This document shows positions 1 to 7,789 of a stretch of 64,000 nt of DNA, in pieces; position 1 is the stretch's first letter; the number at the start of each line of letters is the position of its first letter. The position numbers and the translations under genes were made by a program. The notes under the pieces were generated by a model that saw only the letters and a program-made list of their open reading frames with translations, made no database searches and had not been told where the DNA came from. This DNA comes from an uncultured Eubacteriales bacterium (GTDB taxonomy: Bacteria > Bacillota > Clostridia > Oscillospirales > Oscillospiraceae), in contig CAUGSS010000007.1 in assembly GCA_959602365.1 (NCBI GenBank), positions 1-64,000 on the forward strand, written 5' to 3'.

Positions 1-2
1 AG

Positions 3-104
3 GGCGTCTGCCCCCACTTCGTGGTCACCGGCGACGGCCGGCAGGCCCGCACCGTCAAGGAGGCCACCTACGAGGGCTTCTGCGCCGCCATGGATATTCT
101 GTGA
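3..104 (+). CDS. C-terminal end of an FAD/NAD(P)H flavin oxidoreductase (partial)
   Basis: Only the last 33 codons are inside the window; the gene starts upstream of base 1 and stops at TGA 102-104. The visible peptide contains VTGDGRQARTVKEATYEGF, which resembles the C-terminal FAD-binding stretch (GD-x(5)-TV-x-EA-x-EG) of NADH:flavin oxidoreductase/2,4-dienoyl-CoA-reductase-type enzymes, the same class as the full gene at 58783-60813. It ends 38 bases before the lipoprotein gene and on the same strand, so it may be the gene preceding the transporter operon. Family call is inference from a short tail. Confidence 0.6.
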   Translation, partial: GVCPHFVVTGDGRQARTVKEATYEGFCAAMDIL

Positions 105-142
105 TTGGTACCCATCACATACAGACAAAAGAAAGGACGAAC

Positions 143-1738
143 ATGATGAAAGTGAAAAAGATGATTGCAACGTTACTCTGTCTTGCACTCTCCATCTCGC
201 TGCTGGCCGGCTGCGGCGGAAGCGGCAATGGCGAGACAAACTCTGGCGGCGGAAATGGCAGCGGAAACACCAATGCCGGTGCCGATGGAGGAACCTCTGT
301 CACAATCGGCTATGTAGGCACGGATTATGCCTGCTACCCCTCCTCGCCCACCTCTTCCGACTTTATCAAGCAAAGTATGGTCTACGATAAACTGTTTGAG
401 GTGGACGATACCACCGGTGAGTTCACCTCCCGGGTGTTGGAGTCCTATGACTGGACGGATGACCGAACTTTGGTGATGACGCTGAAAGATGGGATTACCT
501 TTTCCGATGGTACCGAGATGACTATGGATGATGTGTTGTTCTCCCTGGAGAATTATATTACCCAGGGCAGCACCACTGATAAGTATACCTATTATCAGTA
601 CATCGATTTTGACGCCACTACAGTATCTGAAGATGGCATGACCTTGACTCTGGTGTGGCAGAACACCTATGGTGCAGCGCTGCGGGTATTGAACTGTTCG
701 ATCATGCAGCGGGAGTTTACCGAGGCGCACGACAGCACTGACGAGATTTGGTATACCGCTCCGGTGGGATCTGGACCTTATGAGATTACAGAGGCAGTTC
801 AGGACTCCTATGTCACATTTGCGCTGCGGGAGGACTATTGGAACACGGACTATACCTACGATGCCACCGAGATTACCCTGCAGTTCTACACCGATGAGAA
901 CGCCATGTATATGGATTATCAGGCGGGCAACCTGGATGTGATGTACGGTGTGGGGACCACTGTGGCTTCGGAAGTGGAGTCGGCCGGCAACCTGGGCACG
1001 GTTCAATATGTCTCCAATAATGATGTCTCTTATATCATTCTGAATGAGGACAATGAGTATCTCTCCGACCCTGCCGTACGAGAAGCCATTGCCTATGCTC
1101 TGGATATGGACTATATCACAGAGGTGGCCTACGGTGTGCTGGGTACTGATGCAAACAGCCACTATGCTGCAAACTTTGACTGCTATGTGGAGCACGAAGG
1201 ATACACCTATGATATCGAGCATGCAAAACAGATCCTGGAAAATGCGGGTTACGCTGACGGTGAAATTACCTTGACCTGGCTGTCCCCGGACACCACGCCG
1301 CAACCCGAAGTGGGCGAGTCTGTCCAGGCGCTGCTTCAGCAGATTGGCATCAATGTCAATGTGGAGACCTATGAACTGGTCACTACCTTGGATATGTATA
1401 TCCAAGGCCAGGGCGACATTATGATGATGACCGTCACCGGCGGCAACCCGACGAGTGAGCCTTACCTGGCCTTGTCCTCTTTTATGGGTGGCGCGGTTTT
1501 CTCCAGCTTCTCTATTGAGGACGAGACTTATAACTCCTATCTGGATGCCAGCTTGAATACTGTAGACGAAGCAGAACGCTGGGAAGCATTCAAAGCTGCG
1601 GATGACTGGCTGTACGAGAATTACAATGCCCTGCCCATCTGCGAGACTGTATCCGCAATTGTATACAACAGCCGTATCAGCTCTTTTGACCAGTCCGCCG
1701 TGGGCAAGAGTTGCCTGGGGTCGCTGACTTTGGCTTAA
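143..1738 (+). CDS. ABC transporter substrate-binding lipoprotein, family 5 (peptide/opine/nickel type)
   Basis: Captures the substrate outside the membrane for the importer encoded just downstream. The 531-residue product begins with a lysine-rich n-region, a hydrophobic core and a lipobox (LLAGC, Cys24), followed by a Gly/Ser/Asn linker typical of lipid-anchored binding proteins. The body has the family-5 fold signatures (SSDFIKQSMVYDKL, VGSGPYEI, DPAVREAIAYALDMDYI). The start is taken at ATG 143, with AAAGGA 5 bases upstream; ATG 146 is equally usable, and the longer GTG start at 101 overlaps the preceding gene and lacks a signal peptide start. First gene of a five-gene transporter operon. 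Substrate is not predictable beyond peptide-like. Confidence 0.93.
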   Translation: MMKVKKMIATLLCLALSISLLAGCGGSGNGETNSGGGNGSGNTNAGADGGTSVTIGYVGTDYACYPSSPTSSDFIKQSMVYDKLFEVDDTTGEFTSRVLESYDWTDDRTLVMTLKDGITFSDGTEMTMDDVLFSLENYITQGSTTDKYTYYQYIDFDATTVSEDGMTLTLVWQNTYGAALRVLNCSIMQREFTEAHDSTDEIWYTAPVGSGPYEITEAVQDSYVTFALREDYWNTDYTYDATEITLQFYTDENAMYMDYQAGNLDVMYGVGTTVASEVESAGNLGTVQYVSNNDVSYIILNEDNEYLSDPAVREAIAYALDMDYITEVAYGVLGTDANSHYAANFDCYVEHEGYTYDIEHAKQILENAGYADGEITLTWLSPDTTPQPEVGESVQALLQQIGINVNVETYELVTTLDMYIQGQGDIMMMTVTGGNPTSEPYLALSSFMGGAVFSSFSIEDETYNSYLDASLNTVDEAERWEAFKAADDWLYENYNALPICETVSAIVYNSRISSFDQSAVGKSCLGSLTLA

Positions 1739-1773
1739 GCACAGGTGAGATAGAACAACAGGCAGGAAAATAC

Positions 1774-1808
1774 TCCAGTCTCCCGCTGAAATACAGCGGG
1801 AGACTGGA
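1774..1808 (+). promoter_or_regulatory. Intercistronic 15-bp hairpin between binding protein and permease genes
   Basis: TCCAGTCTCCCGCTG (1774-1788) and CAGCGGGAGACTGGA (1794-1808) are perfect inverted repeats around an AAATA loop. No U-run follows, so it is not a classic terminator. Position after the binding-protein gene fits an mRNA-stabilising or partial-attenuation hairpin that keeps the binding protein more abundant than the membrane subunits (inference). Confidence 0.8.
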
Positions 1809-1832
1809 ATGACTGAATGGAGGTGCACACCT

Positions 1833-2822
1833 GTGCTGCGATACATCCTAAAACGGCTGCTCATTATGATCCCAACATTATTGGGTGTGCTGTTGATTAT
1901 TTTTACCATTACATACTTTATCCCCGGAGACCCGGCGCAGATGGCACTGGGCTCCAATTATACAGAAGAGGCCTATCAGGCCAAGCGGGAGGAGATGGGG
2001 CTGGACCAGCCTTTTGTTGTCCGCTATGTAAACTATGTTGTGGACGTAGTGACAAGGCTGGATTTCGGCACCTCGTATGATACCGGCCGCAGTGTTTCCA
2101 GCATGATTTTCACTTCCAGGCTTGGAATTACAGTAAAACTGGGATTGCTCTCAAGTTTGATTACGATTTTGGCTGGAGTAGGAATAGGCATATTATCGGC
2201 AGTCAAGAAATACACCCCCATTGACTATGCAGCCACCACCTTCTCCGTCATTTTCTCCGCTGCGCCTCCTTTCTGGGTGGCCCTGATTTTTATGATGTTC
2301 TTCTGCCTTCAGCTGAAGATTCTTCCGGCTTCCTGGAGTGGAGGAAGTGCGGAAGCGCTGATTTTGCCGGTCATCTGCCTGGCGCTCAGCCCGATTTCAC
2401 TGGTGGCACGGATGACCCGCACCAGTATGTTGGATGTCATTAATCAGGATTATATCCGCACCGCACGGGCAAAAGGAGTCAGCGAAAAGAAAGTTATCTT
2501 CAGTCATGCCCTGCGCAACGCACTGATTCCAGTGGTGACGATCATTGGTGCCCAGCTGACCATGGTCATCGGCGGCTCCTTTATCATCGAATCTGTTTTC
2601 TCGATCCCTGGAATTGGAATGCTGCTGCTGAATGCAATTAACACCCGGGATTTCCCAGTGATTGAAGGCACTGTTTTGGTGCTCAGCTTTTTTGTGTGTA
2701 TCATCAACCTGTTGACGGATGTGGCTTATGCCTATGTGGATCCCCGGATCAAGTCTCAGTATTCCGGAAGAAAGACCCGCAGGATCAGACAGAGAAAGGA
2801 GGGGCAGGATGTCAAGGCGTAA
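1833..2822 (+). CDS. ABC transporter permease, DppB/OppB type
   Basis: Membrane-spanning half of the peptide-type importer. The 329-residue protein begins LRYILKRLLIMIPTLLGVL, the standard first helix of DppB-type permeases, and carries the EAA-loop region DYIRTARAKGVSEKKVIFSHALRN that docks the ATPases, plus FSIPGIGMLLLNAI and a terminal helix ending near AYVDPRI. GTG 1833 is chosen because GGAGG lies 9 bases upstream and it gives the family-typical N-terminus; an in-frame ATG at 1809 sits inside the preceding hairpin and is unlikely. Its stop overlaps the next gene by 14 bases, so translation is coupled. Confidence 0.93.
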   Translation: MLRYILKRLLIMIPTLLGVLLIIFTITYFIPGDPAQMALGSNYTEEAYQAKREEMGLDQPFVVRYVNYVVDVVTRLDFGTSYDTGRSVSSMIFTSRLGITVKLGLLSSLITILAGVGIGILSAVKKYTPIDYAATTFSVIFSAAPPFWVALIFMMFFCLQLKILPASWSGGSAEALILPVICLALSPISLVARMTRTSMLDVINQDYIRTARAKGVSEKKVIFSHALRNALIPVVTIIGAQLTMVIGGSFIIESVFSIPGIGMLLLNAINTRDFPVIEGTVLVLSFFVCIINLLTDVAYAYVDPRIKSQYSGRKTRRIRQRKEGQDVKA

Positions 2823-3693
2823 ACAGACGGCGGAAACCGGCGAAAACTTGGTCCGCCACAGCCAGATGTATGATATATGGCGCCGGTTTAGGCGCAACAA
2901 GCTGGCGGTGTTCGGTATGTGTGTAGCGATTTTCTTGGTTTTGGTGGCGATTTTTGCTAATTTTCTCGCTCCATATGATCCGACAGCGATTTCCACCGAT
3001 CGGCTTTCCATGCCCAGCCTGGCCCATTTAATGGGAACCGACAACTTTGGCCGGGATCTGTTGAGCCGCGTCATCTATGGCGCCCGGGTCAGCCTGCTGA
3101 TCTCCCTCATGAGCCTGGTTTTTTCCCTGATTATTGGTATTGGACTGGGAGCTACCGCCGGTTACTTCGGGGGCTGGTATGAAAACCTGATTATGCGCTT
3201 CTGTGATATTATGATGTGCATTCCCGGCATGCTTTTGGCTGTTTGCATTTCTTCGGTATTGGGCATCGGCGTGATCAATACAGCCATTGCGATTGCGGTC
3301 AGCGGCGTAGCCCCGTGCATCCGGATGATCCGGGCAACTGTGCTCCAGATTCGTTCCCAGGAATATATCGAAGCGGCCCGAGCCACTGGATGCGGTCACG
3401 GAAAGATCATTTTCCATGAGATATTACCCAATATTTTGTCTCCGTTAATCGTTGACAGCACCATGCGAATCGGAGGAAATATTCTTCAGATCTCCGGCTT
3501 GTCCTTCATCGGTTTGGGCGTCCAGCCGCCAGCATCGGAGTGGGGCTCCATCATGAGCGCCGGACAGGAGTTTATTACCAGTTTCTGGCCCATGATAACG
3601 TTCCCCGGCATTGCTATTCTTCTGACGGTCTTTGCCTTTAATGTTATGGGCGATGGCCTCCGGGATGCACTGGATCCCCGGCTGAAACAATGA
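2809..3693 (+). CDS. ABC transporter permease, DppC/OppC type
   Basis: Second permease subunit of the peptide-type importer. The product (294 residues from ATG 2809) has the OppC N-terminal segment (RNKLAVFGMCVAIFLVLVAIF), the HLMGTDNFGRDLLSRVIYGAR motif characteristic of DppC, an EAA loop (QEYIEAARATGCGHGKIIFHE) and the C-terminal DALDPRL ending. AAAGGAGG precedes the ATG by about 6 bases, while the longer open frame back to 2719 lies inside the upstream permease. Together with the upstream DppB-type protein it should form the heterodimeric channel. Confidence 0.93.
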   Translation: MSRRKQTAETGENLVRHSQMYDIWRRFRRNKLAVFGMCVAIFLVLVAIFANFLAPYDPTAISTDRLSMPSLAHLMGTDNFGRDLLSRVIYGARVSLLISLMSLVFSLIIGIGLGATAGYFGGWYENLIMRFCDIMMCIPGMLLAVCISSVLGIGVINTAIAIAVSGVAPCIRMIRATVLQIRSQEYIEAARATGCGHGKIIFHEILPNILSPLIVDSTMRIGGNILQISGLSFIGLGVQPPASEWGSIMSAGQEFITSFWPMITFPGIAILLTVFAFNVMGDGLRDALDPRLKQ

Positions 3694-3706
3694 GGAGGAT
3701 GGGAGA

Positions 3707-4783
3707 ATGAGCGAACATCTGCTTGAGATAAAAGATCTGTCAGTTGCCTATCACACTATGGACAACACAGTGTTTGCCGTCAATGGGATTTCTCTTGCCA
3801 TTGATTCTGGCGAAACGCTTGGGCTTGTGGGAGAAACTGGAGCCGGAAAGACAACAACTGCGCTGAGTATCCTGAATCTGATTCAAAGCCCCCCTGGGAA
3901 GATTGAGCATGGCGAAATACTGTTTCAGGGCGAGAATGTTTTAGAGATGTCGGAGGAACAGTTACATGCGATTCGCGGATCAGCCATCTCAATGATTTTC
4001 CAGGATCCTATGACTGCTTTAAATCCGATTTTTAAGGTGGAGGATCAGATCGCCGAAGTGATTAAAATTCATGAAAAGAGTTCCAGGGCGGAAGCGGTGG
4101 AAAAAGCCCGGAAAATGCTGGAGTATGTGGGCATCCCCGCAGAACGGGGCGGAGATTATCCGCACCAGTTTTCCGGCGGTATGAAGCAGCGGGTAGTAAT
4201 TGCTATGGCCCTGGCCTGTTCGCCCAAGCTATTGATTGCGGACGAACCGACGACTGCGCTTGACGTCACCATCCAGGCCCAGGTGCTGGATATGATGGGA
4301 GAACTCAAAAAACAGTTTAACTCCGCTATGCTGTTGATCACTCACGATCTGGGCGTCGTGGCAGAAACCTGTGATAAGGTCGCCATCATGTACGCTGGAG
4401 AAATTGCAGAATATGGTACACTGGAGGACATTTTTGACCACACCGCCCATCCCTACACAGAGGGGCTGTTCAATTCTCTGCCATCCCTGGATGAGGATGT
4501 AGAACGGCTGAAGCCCATCCGGGGGCTGATGCCCGACCCGGCCAATCTCCCCAAGGGGTGTAAATTTCATCCCAGATGTCCTTATGCTGATGCCCAGTGT
4601 GCTGAACAAGAGCCTGAACTGAAGGAAATCGCTCCGGGACACCTTTGCCGCTGCCATCATTGTGACAAGGGCTTGCCCCTGTATTTCCCCGATGAGGCAG
4701 CCAATGAAGCGGCCTATAACCGCGGAGACCCGGTATCAAATCCTGGGAATGATTTTTTGGGAAAGGAGGGCGGCAGAAAATGA
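3707..4783 (+). CDS. ABC transporter ATPase, DppD/OppD type
   Basis: First of two ATPases powering the importer. Walker A is GETGAGKT at residues 42-49, the signature is FSGGMKQR, Walker B LLIADEPTTALD, and the H-loop TH is in LLITHDLGVVAETC. The C-terminal oligopeptide-importer extension is present with a cysteine cluster (CKFHPRCPY, then C and CRCHHC), the region that binds an iron-sulfur cluster in some DppD proteins. The tail after it is longer than usual. Overlaps the next ATPase gene by 4 bases (ATGA), indicating coupled translation. Confidence 0.95.
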   Translation: MSEHLLEIKDLSVAYHTMDNTVFAVNGISLAIDSGETLGLVGETGAGKTTTALSILNLIQSPPGKIEHGEILFQGENVLEMSEEQLHAIRGSAISMIFQDPMTALNPIFKVEDQIAEVIKIHEKSSRAEAVEKARKMLEYVGIPAERGGDYPHQFSGGMKQRVVIAMALACSPKLLIADEPTTALDVTIQAQVLDMMGELKKQFNSAMLLITHDLGVVAETCDKVAIMYAGEIAEYGTLEDIFDHTAHPYTEGLFNSLPSLDEDVERLKPIRGLMPDPANLPKGCKFHPRCPYADAQCAEQEPELKEIAPGHLCRCHHCDKGLPLYFPDEAANEAAYNRGDPVSNPGNDFLGKEGGRK

Positions 4784-5745
4784 GCGAGACGCTGATTCGT
4801 GTGGAGCATTTAAAAAAATATTTTGATACGCCCAGGGGGAAACTGCATGCGGTAGACAATGTGGGCTTTACTCTGGATACAGGCAAAACTTTGGGCGTTG
4901 TGGGGGAATCCGGCTGCGGCAAATCCACCCTGGGCCGGACCGTATTGGGTCTGCTGAATGCTACTGATGGAAAAATCTACTTTGAAGGGCGGGATATCAC
5001 GCAGGTCAAAGGGCGGGAGCGCCGGGAACTTCAAAAAGAGATGCAGATCATCTTTCAAGACCCCTTTTCCTCGCTGAATCCCAGATATACGGTGTTTGAG
5101 TTAATTGCCAGTCCCCTTCGTACCTTTCGGCTCTGTCGCGGCAAGGCCGAGCTGGAACAGAGAACTTTTGAATTGATGGATACCGTGGGGTTGGCCCGCC
5201 GCTTTGCTTACTCTTATCCTCACGAACTGGACGGCGGCCGGCGCCAGCGAATTGGCATTGCCCGGGCACTGTCGGTAAACCCGAAGTTTATTGTTTGTGA
5301 CGAACCTGTGTCCGCGTTAGATGTGTCGATTCAAGCTCAGGTCCTAAACCTGCTTCAGGATCTTCAGTCTGAGAAAGGGATCAGCTATATCTTTGTCACC
5401 CATGATATGTCGGTGGTAAAACATATTTCTGATGATATCTTGGTTATGTATGTGGGAAGTATGGCGGAAAAAGCACCGGCAAAGAAGCTGTTTCAAATGC
5501 CGCTGCACCCATATACAAAGGGGCTGTTATCGGCGATTCCCGTCCCCTCCATCCATCGGGAGAAAAAGCGGATTCTGATGCAGGGAGAGCTGACAAGTCC
5601 TATCGATCCAAAGCCGGGCTGCCGATTTGCCAACCGCTGTCCCTACGCCAAGGAACGGTGTCATCAGGAGCTGCCAGAGTATGAAGAGGTGTTGCCGGAG
5701 CACTTCGTAGCCTGCCATTATGTCCGTGAAATCAATGCGCTGTAA
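4780..5745 (+). CDS. ABC transporter ATPase, DppF/OppF type, with LDGGR signature
   Basis: Second ATPase of the importer, 321 residues. Walker A GESGCGKST (residues 42-50), Q-loop QIIFQDPFSSLNPR, Walker B FIVCDEPVSALD and switch FVTHDMSVV are all intact. The signature motif reads ELDGGRRQR (L150-R156) instead of the usual LSGGQ-x-QR; the serine that contacts the nucleotide gamma-phosphate is Asp. The other ATPase keeps a canonical motif, so the composite site formed here may be weak. A C-terminal CRFANRCPYAKERC segment matches the oligopeptide family. Overlaps the following small gene. Confidence 0.94.
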   Translation: MSETLIRVEHLKKYFDTPRGKLHAVDNVGFTLDTGKTLGVVGESGCGKSTLGRTVLGLLNATDGKIYFEGRDITQVKGRERRELQKEMQIIFQDPFSSLNPRYTVFELIASPLRTFRLCRGKAELEQRTFELMDTVGLARRFAYSYPHELDGGRRQRIGIARALSVNPKFIVCDEPVSALDVSIQAQVLNLLQDLQSEKGISYIFVTHDMSVVKHISDDILVMYVGSMAEKAPAKKLFQMPLHPYTKGLLSAIPVPSIHREKKRILMQGELTSPIDPKPGCRFANRCPYAKERCHQELPEYEEVLPEHFVACHYVREINAL

Positions 5746-6106
5746 ATACCGGATCATCCGGCTGGCTCTGCTGTTGTTCTGCCTGGTCTTGCTTGCCGTT
5801 CCAGCTCGGGCGGCTGAGTCAGAGCTGGAGGCATCTGATTCTGTCTATGCCTCGGAGGCAGATGAGTTGGCGGCTATTCAGGCGGAGCTGGATGCGGAAA
5901 ATGCTGACCATTCCACGCCGTCCATTCCGGCCTATGCGGGCGCGTTGGGTTTGGTTGTGCTTCTGGTGTTTGGGATGCTTACATCCAGACATAGCCGCCG
6001 CGGGGAGGAACAGGGGTACGACTCGTTGTTCGATCATCGGCGAATCGGCACGCCCTATGATCGGCTGAGGCCCCAGAGGCGAAAGCGTCGCTCGCGACAC
6101 AGTTAA
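5735..6106 (+). CDS. Small membrane protein of unknown function at the end of the transporter operon
   Basis: No family recognised. The 123-residue product has a signal peptide (basic start, hydrophobic LALLLFCLVLLAVPARA), an acidic outer segment of about 40 residues rich in Glu/Asp/Ala, one transmembrane helix (AGALGLVVLLVFGML) and a short, strongly basic cytoplasmic tail ending in RRKRRSRHS. It starts inside the last codons of the ATPase gene; ATG 5735 gives the cleaner signal peptide, ATG 5720 is possible, and neither has a good ribosome site, so re-initiation after the ATPase is likely. The terminator right after it shows it belongs to the operon. Confidence 0.6.
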   Translation: MRCKYRIIRLALLLFCLVLLAVPARAAESELEASDSVYASEADELAAIQAELDAENADHSTPSIPAYAGALGLVVLLVFGMLTSRHSRRGEEQGYDSLFDHRRIGTPYDRLRPQRRKRRSRHS

Positions 6107-6134
6107 TAGAGGATTTATTGGTAAGTCCTTTAAG

Positions 6135-6175
6135 ACCACCAGTCCTGTTCGGAACAGGACTGGTGGTTTCTTTTG
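6135..6175 (+). terminator. Rho-independent terminator of the transporter operon
   Basis: ACCACCAGTCCTGTTC (6135-6150) and GAACAGGACTGGTGGT (6152-6167) are perfectly complementary and are followed by TTCTTTT. Strong terminator directly after the last gene. Confidence 0.93.
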
Positions 6176-6309
6176 GTTTCTTGACTGGACGGCAGTAGCT
6201 GAAATTCCAGCCGCACCCTGCAATGACAGTCAGGAGCTGCGCCCTTATATCGGCGGATATTTTCGGTTTCAGGTCGATTGTTTGAGACTCTCGTTTACGG
6301 AAAAGAGAT

Positions 6310-6342
6310 AGAGAAAAGCAGAACTCAGTTCCGCTTTTCTCT
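6310..6342. repeat. Palindrome family copy 1
   Basis: Arms AGAGAAAAGC-A-GAACT and AGTTC-C-GCTTTTCTCT around a central C at 6326, with one A/C mismatch. Lies just beyond the stop of the minus-strand HTH gene, where it would act as its terminator. Member of the recurring palindrome family listed at 6709, 9441, 9575, 12693, 17690, 19450 and 21405. Confidence 0.85.
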
Positions 6343-6362
6343 CCCCTGTTGAGGGCCTGGGA

Positions 6363-6686
6363 TCAGTCCGATACCTGGAAAGGAGAAAGCATCGGATCAT
6401 CCTCCGGAGGATAACCGTCGTGGTTTTCCTGCCAGGCTTCAGCAGCGGATCGGGCGGGCGAGGTTTCCCGACTGGGGATGGTCTGCTCCACGGTCAGAGC
6501 GTAGATCTCTTCCCGGGGGAGCTGTAAAAGCTCTGCCAATGCCTTGATCTCTCCAGCCCGCCAGTCGCTGCGGCCCGCCAGGCGCTGGTGCAGGGTTGGG
6601 TAGGTCATGTGCAGCAGGCCGGCCAGCTGGGTCATAGAAAGCCCCATTTGTTTGGCCCAACCCAGTATATAGCTGCCGGGAGTCAT
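6363..6686 (-). CDS. Small helix-turn-helix protein (Cro/CI-like)
   Basis: The 107-residue product contains SMTQLAGLLHMTYPTLHQRLAGRSDWRAGEIKALAELLQL-like sequence, read as an XRE-type helix-turn-helix (turn and recognition helix near residues 15-40) followed by the regulatory helix of such repressors and an acidic, Pro/Ser-rich tail of about 40 residues. ATG 6686 is preferred over the open extension to 6863 because GAAAGGA lies 13 bases upstream and the extension reads through a palindromic element. The gene is flanked by palindrome copies on both sides. Probably controls itself or island genes; targets unknown. Confidence 0.7.
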   Translation of the reverse strand: MTPGSYILGWAKQMGLSMTQLAGLLHMTYPTLHQRLAGRSDWRAGEIKALAELLQLPREEIYALTVEQTIPSRETSPARSAAEAWQENHDGYPPEDDPMLSPFQVSD

Positions 6687-6708
6687 GATTTTCAGCACGT
6701 CCTTTCTT

Positions 6709-6735
6709 AAAAAGCGGAACTCAGTTCCGCTTTTT
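6709..6735. repeat. Palindrome family copy 2 (perfect)
   Basis: AAAAAGCGGAACT, centre C at 6722, AGTTCCGCTTTTT: a 27-base perfect palindrome with one unpaired centre base. It lies in the 5' leader of the minus-strand HTH gene (start 6686), so it could attenuate that transcript or end transcription from either side. Confidence 0.92.
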
Positions 6736-6944
6736 TGGTTTTTGACAGTTTGATTGCATAAACAATATGGGAGATTTCTATAAAACAAAATAAATTTTTT
6801 GTCAAAGTACGCAGCCGGGCACGAAAATACAGTTTTGTGTCCGGCTGCTTTTTTCAGACTCAAAAAATGCCATATTATGAATAAGCAAAAGTTTTTTGCG
6901 TACAGGAAGCTTTTGTAATGTAATCAGTACAGGGAAGTGAGTTA

Positions 6945-7544
6945 ATGAGCGAATACGCCTATGTGCGGGTTAGCACCCGGGATCAAAACGAGGACCGGCA
7001 ATTGGCCGCGCTGCGGGAATTTTGTCTCCCGGCGAGCCATATCTATGTGGACAAGCAGTCGGGCAAAGATTTCAACCGGCCACAGTACAAAAAAATGCTG
7101 AAAAAAGTAAAGCCGGGCGATCTGCTCTATGTTTTGAGCATCGACCGGCTTGGACGGGACTATCAGGAAATACAAAATCAATGGAGAATATTGACCAAAG
7201 AGAAGGGAGTGGACATCTGCGTGCTGGACATGCCTCTGCTGGACACCCGGCAGGGCAAGGATCTGATGGGCACCGTTATCGCCGACCTGGTGCTGCAGAT
7301 CTTGTCCTTTGTCGCGGAGAGCGAGCGGCGCAACATCCGCCAGCGCCAGGCGGAGGGCATCGCGGCGGCCAAGGCCCGGGTCGTCCGGTTCGGGCGGCCG
7401 CAAAAGCCATTGCCTGAGGAATTTGAGGAGGCCTTTGTCCGGTGGCAGAATAAAGAGCTGACGGTGCAGCAGGCGGCGCAGTGGTGCGGGATGCCTGCAA
7501 GCACCTTTTACGGGCGGGCAAAGGAGAAGATAAAAACGGTTTAA
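6945..7544 (+). CDS. Serine site-specific recombinase (small resolvase/invertase)
   Basis: Catalyses strand exchange through a phosphoserine intermediate. The 199-residue protein has the N-terminal YVRVSTRDQ motif with the nucleophile Ser10, conserved catalytic arginines in IDRLGRD and SERRNIRQRQ, and a C-terminal helix-turn-helix (LTVQQAAQWCGMPASTFYGRA). Size fits resolvases/invertases rather than large integrases. ATG 6945 follows GGGAAGTGAG. The protein is closely related in layout and sequence to the recombinase at 61052-61675 (shared SGKDFNRPQY, NQWRI-x-TKEK, VLDMPLLDTRQ blocks). An inverted CAAAAG/CTTTTG pair just upstream could be part of its site. Confidence 0.93.
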   Translation: MSEYAYVRVSTRDQNEDRQLAALREFCLPASHIYVDKQSGKDFNRPQYKKMLKKVKPGDLLYVLSIDRLGRDYQEIQNQWRILTKEKGVDICVLDMPLLDTRQGKDLMGTVIADLVLQILSFVAESERRNIRQRQAEGIAAAKARVVRFGRPQKPLPEEFEEAFVRWQNKELTVQQAAQWCGMPASTFYGRAKEKIKTV

Positions 7545-7589
7545 ATCTGACTTGATTTTCGAAAAAGTGTAATTTTTCGAAAGAAAATC

Positions 7590-7615
7590 GCTATAAATTA
7601 TTTTATAGCCTTTTT
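7590..7615 (+). terminator. Probable terminator after the recombinase
   Basis: GCTATAAA (7590-7597) pairs with TTTATAGC (7602-7609), followed by CTTTTTC. A second inverted repeat, TTCGAAAAA (7558-7566) with TTTTTCGAA (7573-7581), lies just before it and may be a second hairpin or a recombinase site. Confidence 0.65.
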
Positions 7616-7789
7616 CTGGAAAAGTCAATATATTCCTGTATATTTCTAACAGCTCTGTGGAGCGGGGGCCGCATCCGATAACTACACTTTTCCGCATAAG
7701 ATTTCTGCCTGCGCGGCAGTTGCCCTGCCCATGTCAAGGGCTACTTGTCCTTGTGAGGATGTTTTTGTAAAGAAATAGGAGGTACACCC

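Noticed and set aside
173..1957. 594-codon open frame on the minus strand across the binding-protein gene
   Set aside because: Antisense to a well-supported gene, no ribosome site, low-complexity composition that mirrors codon bias of the sense gene.
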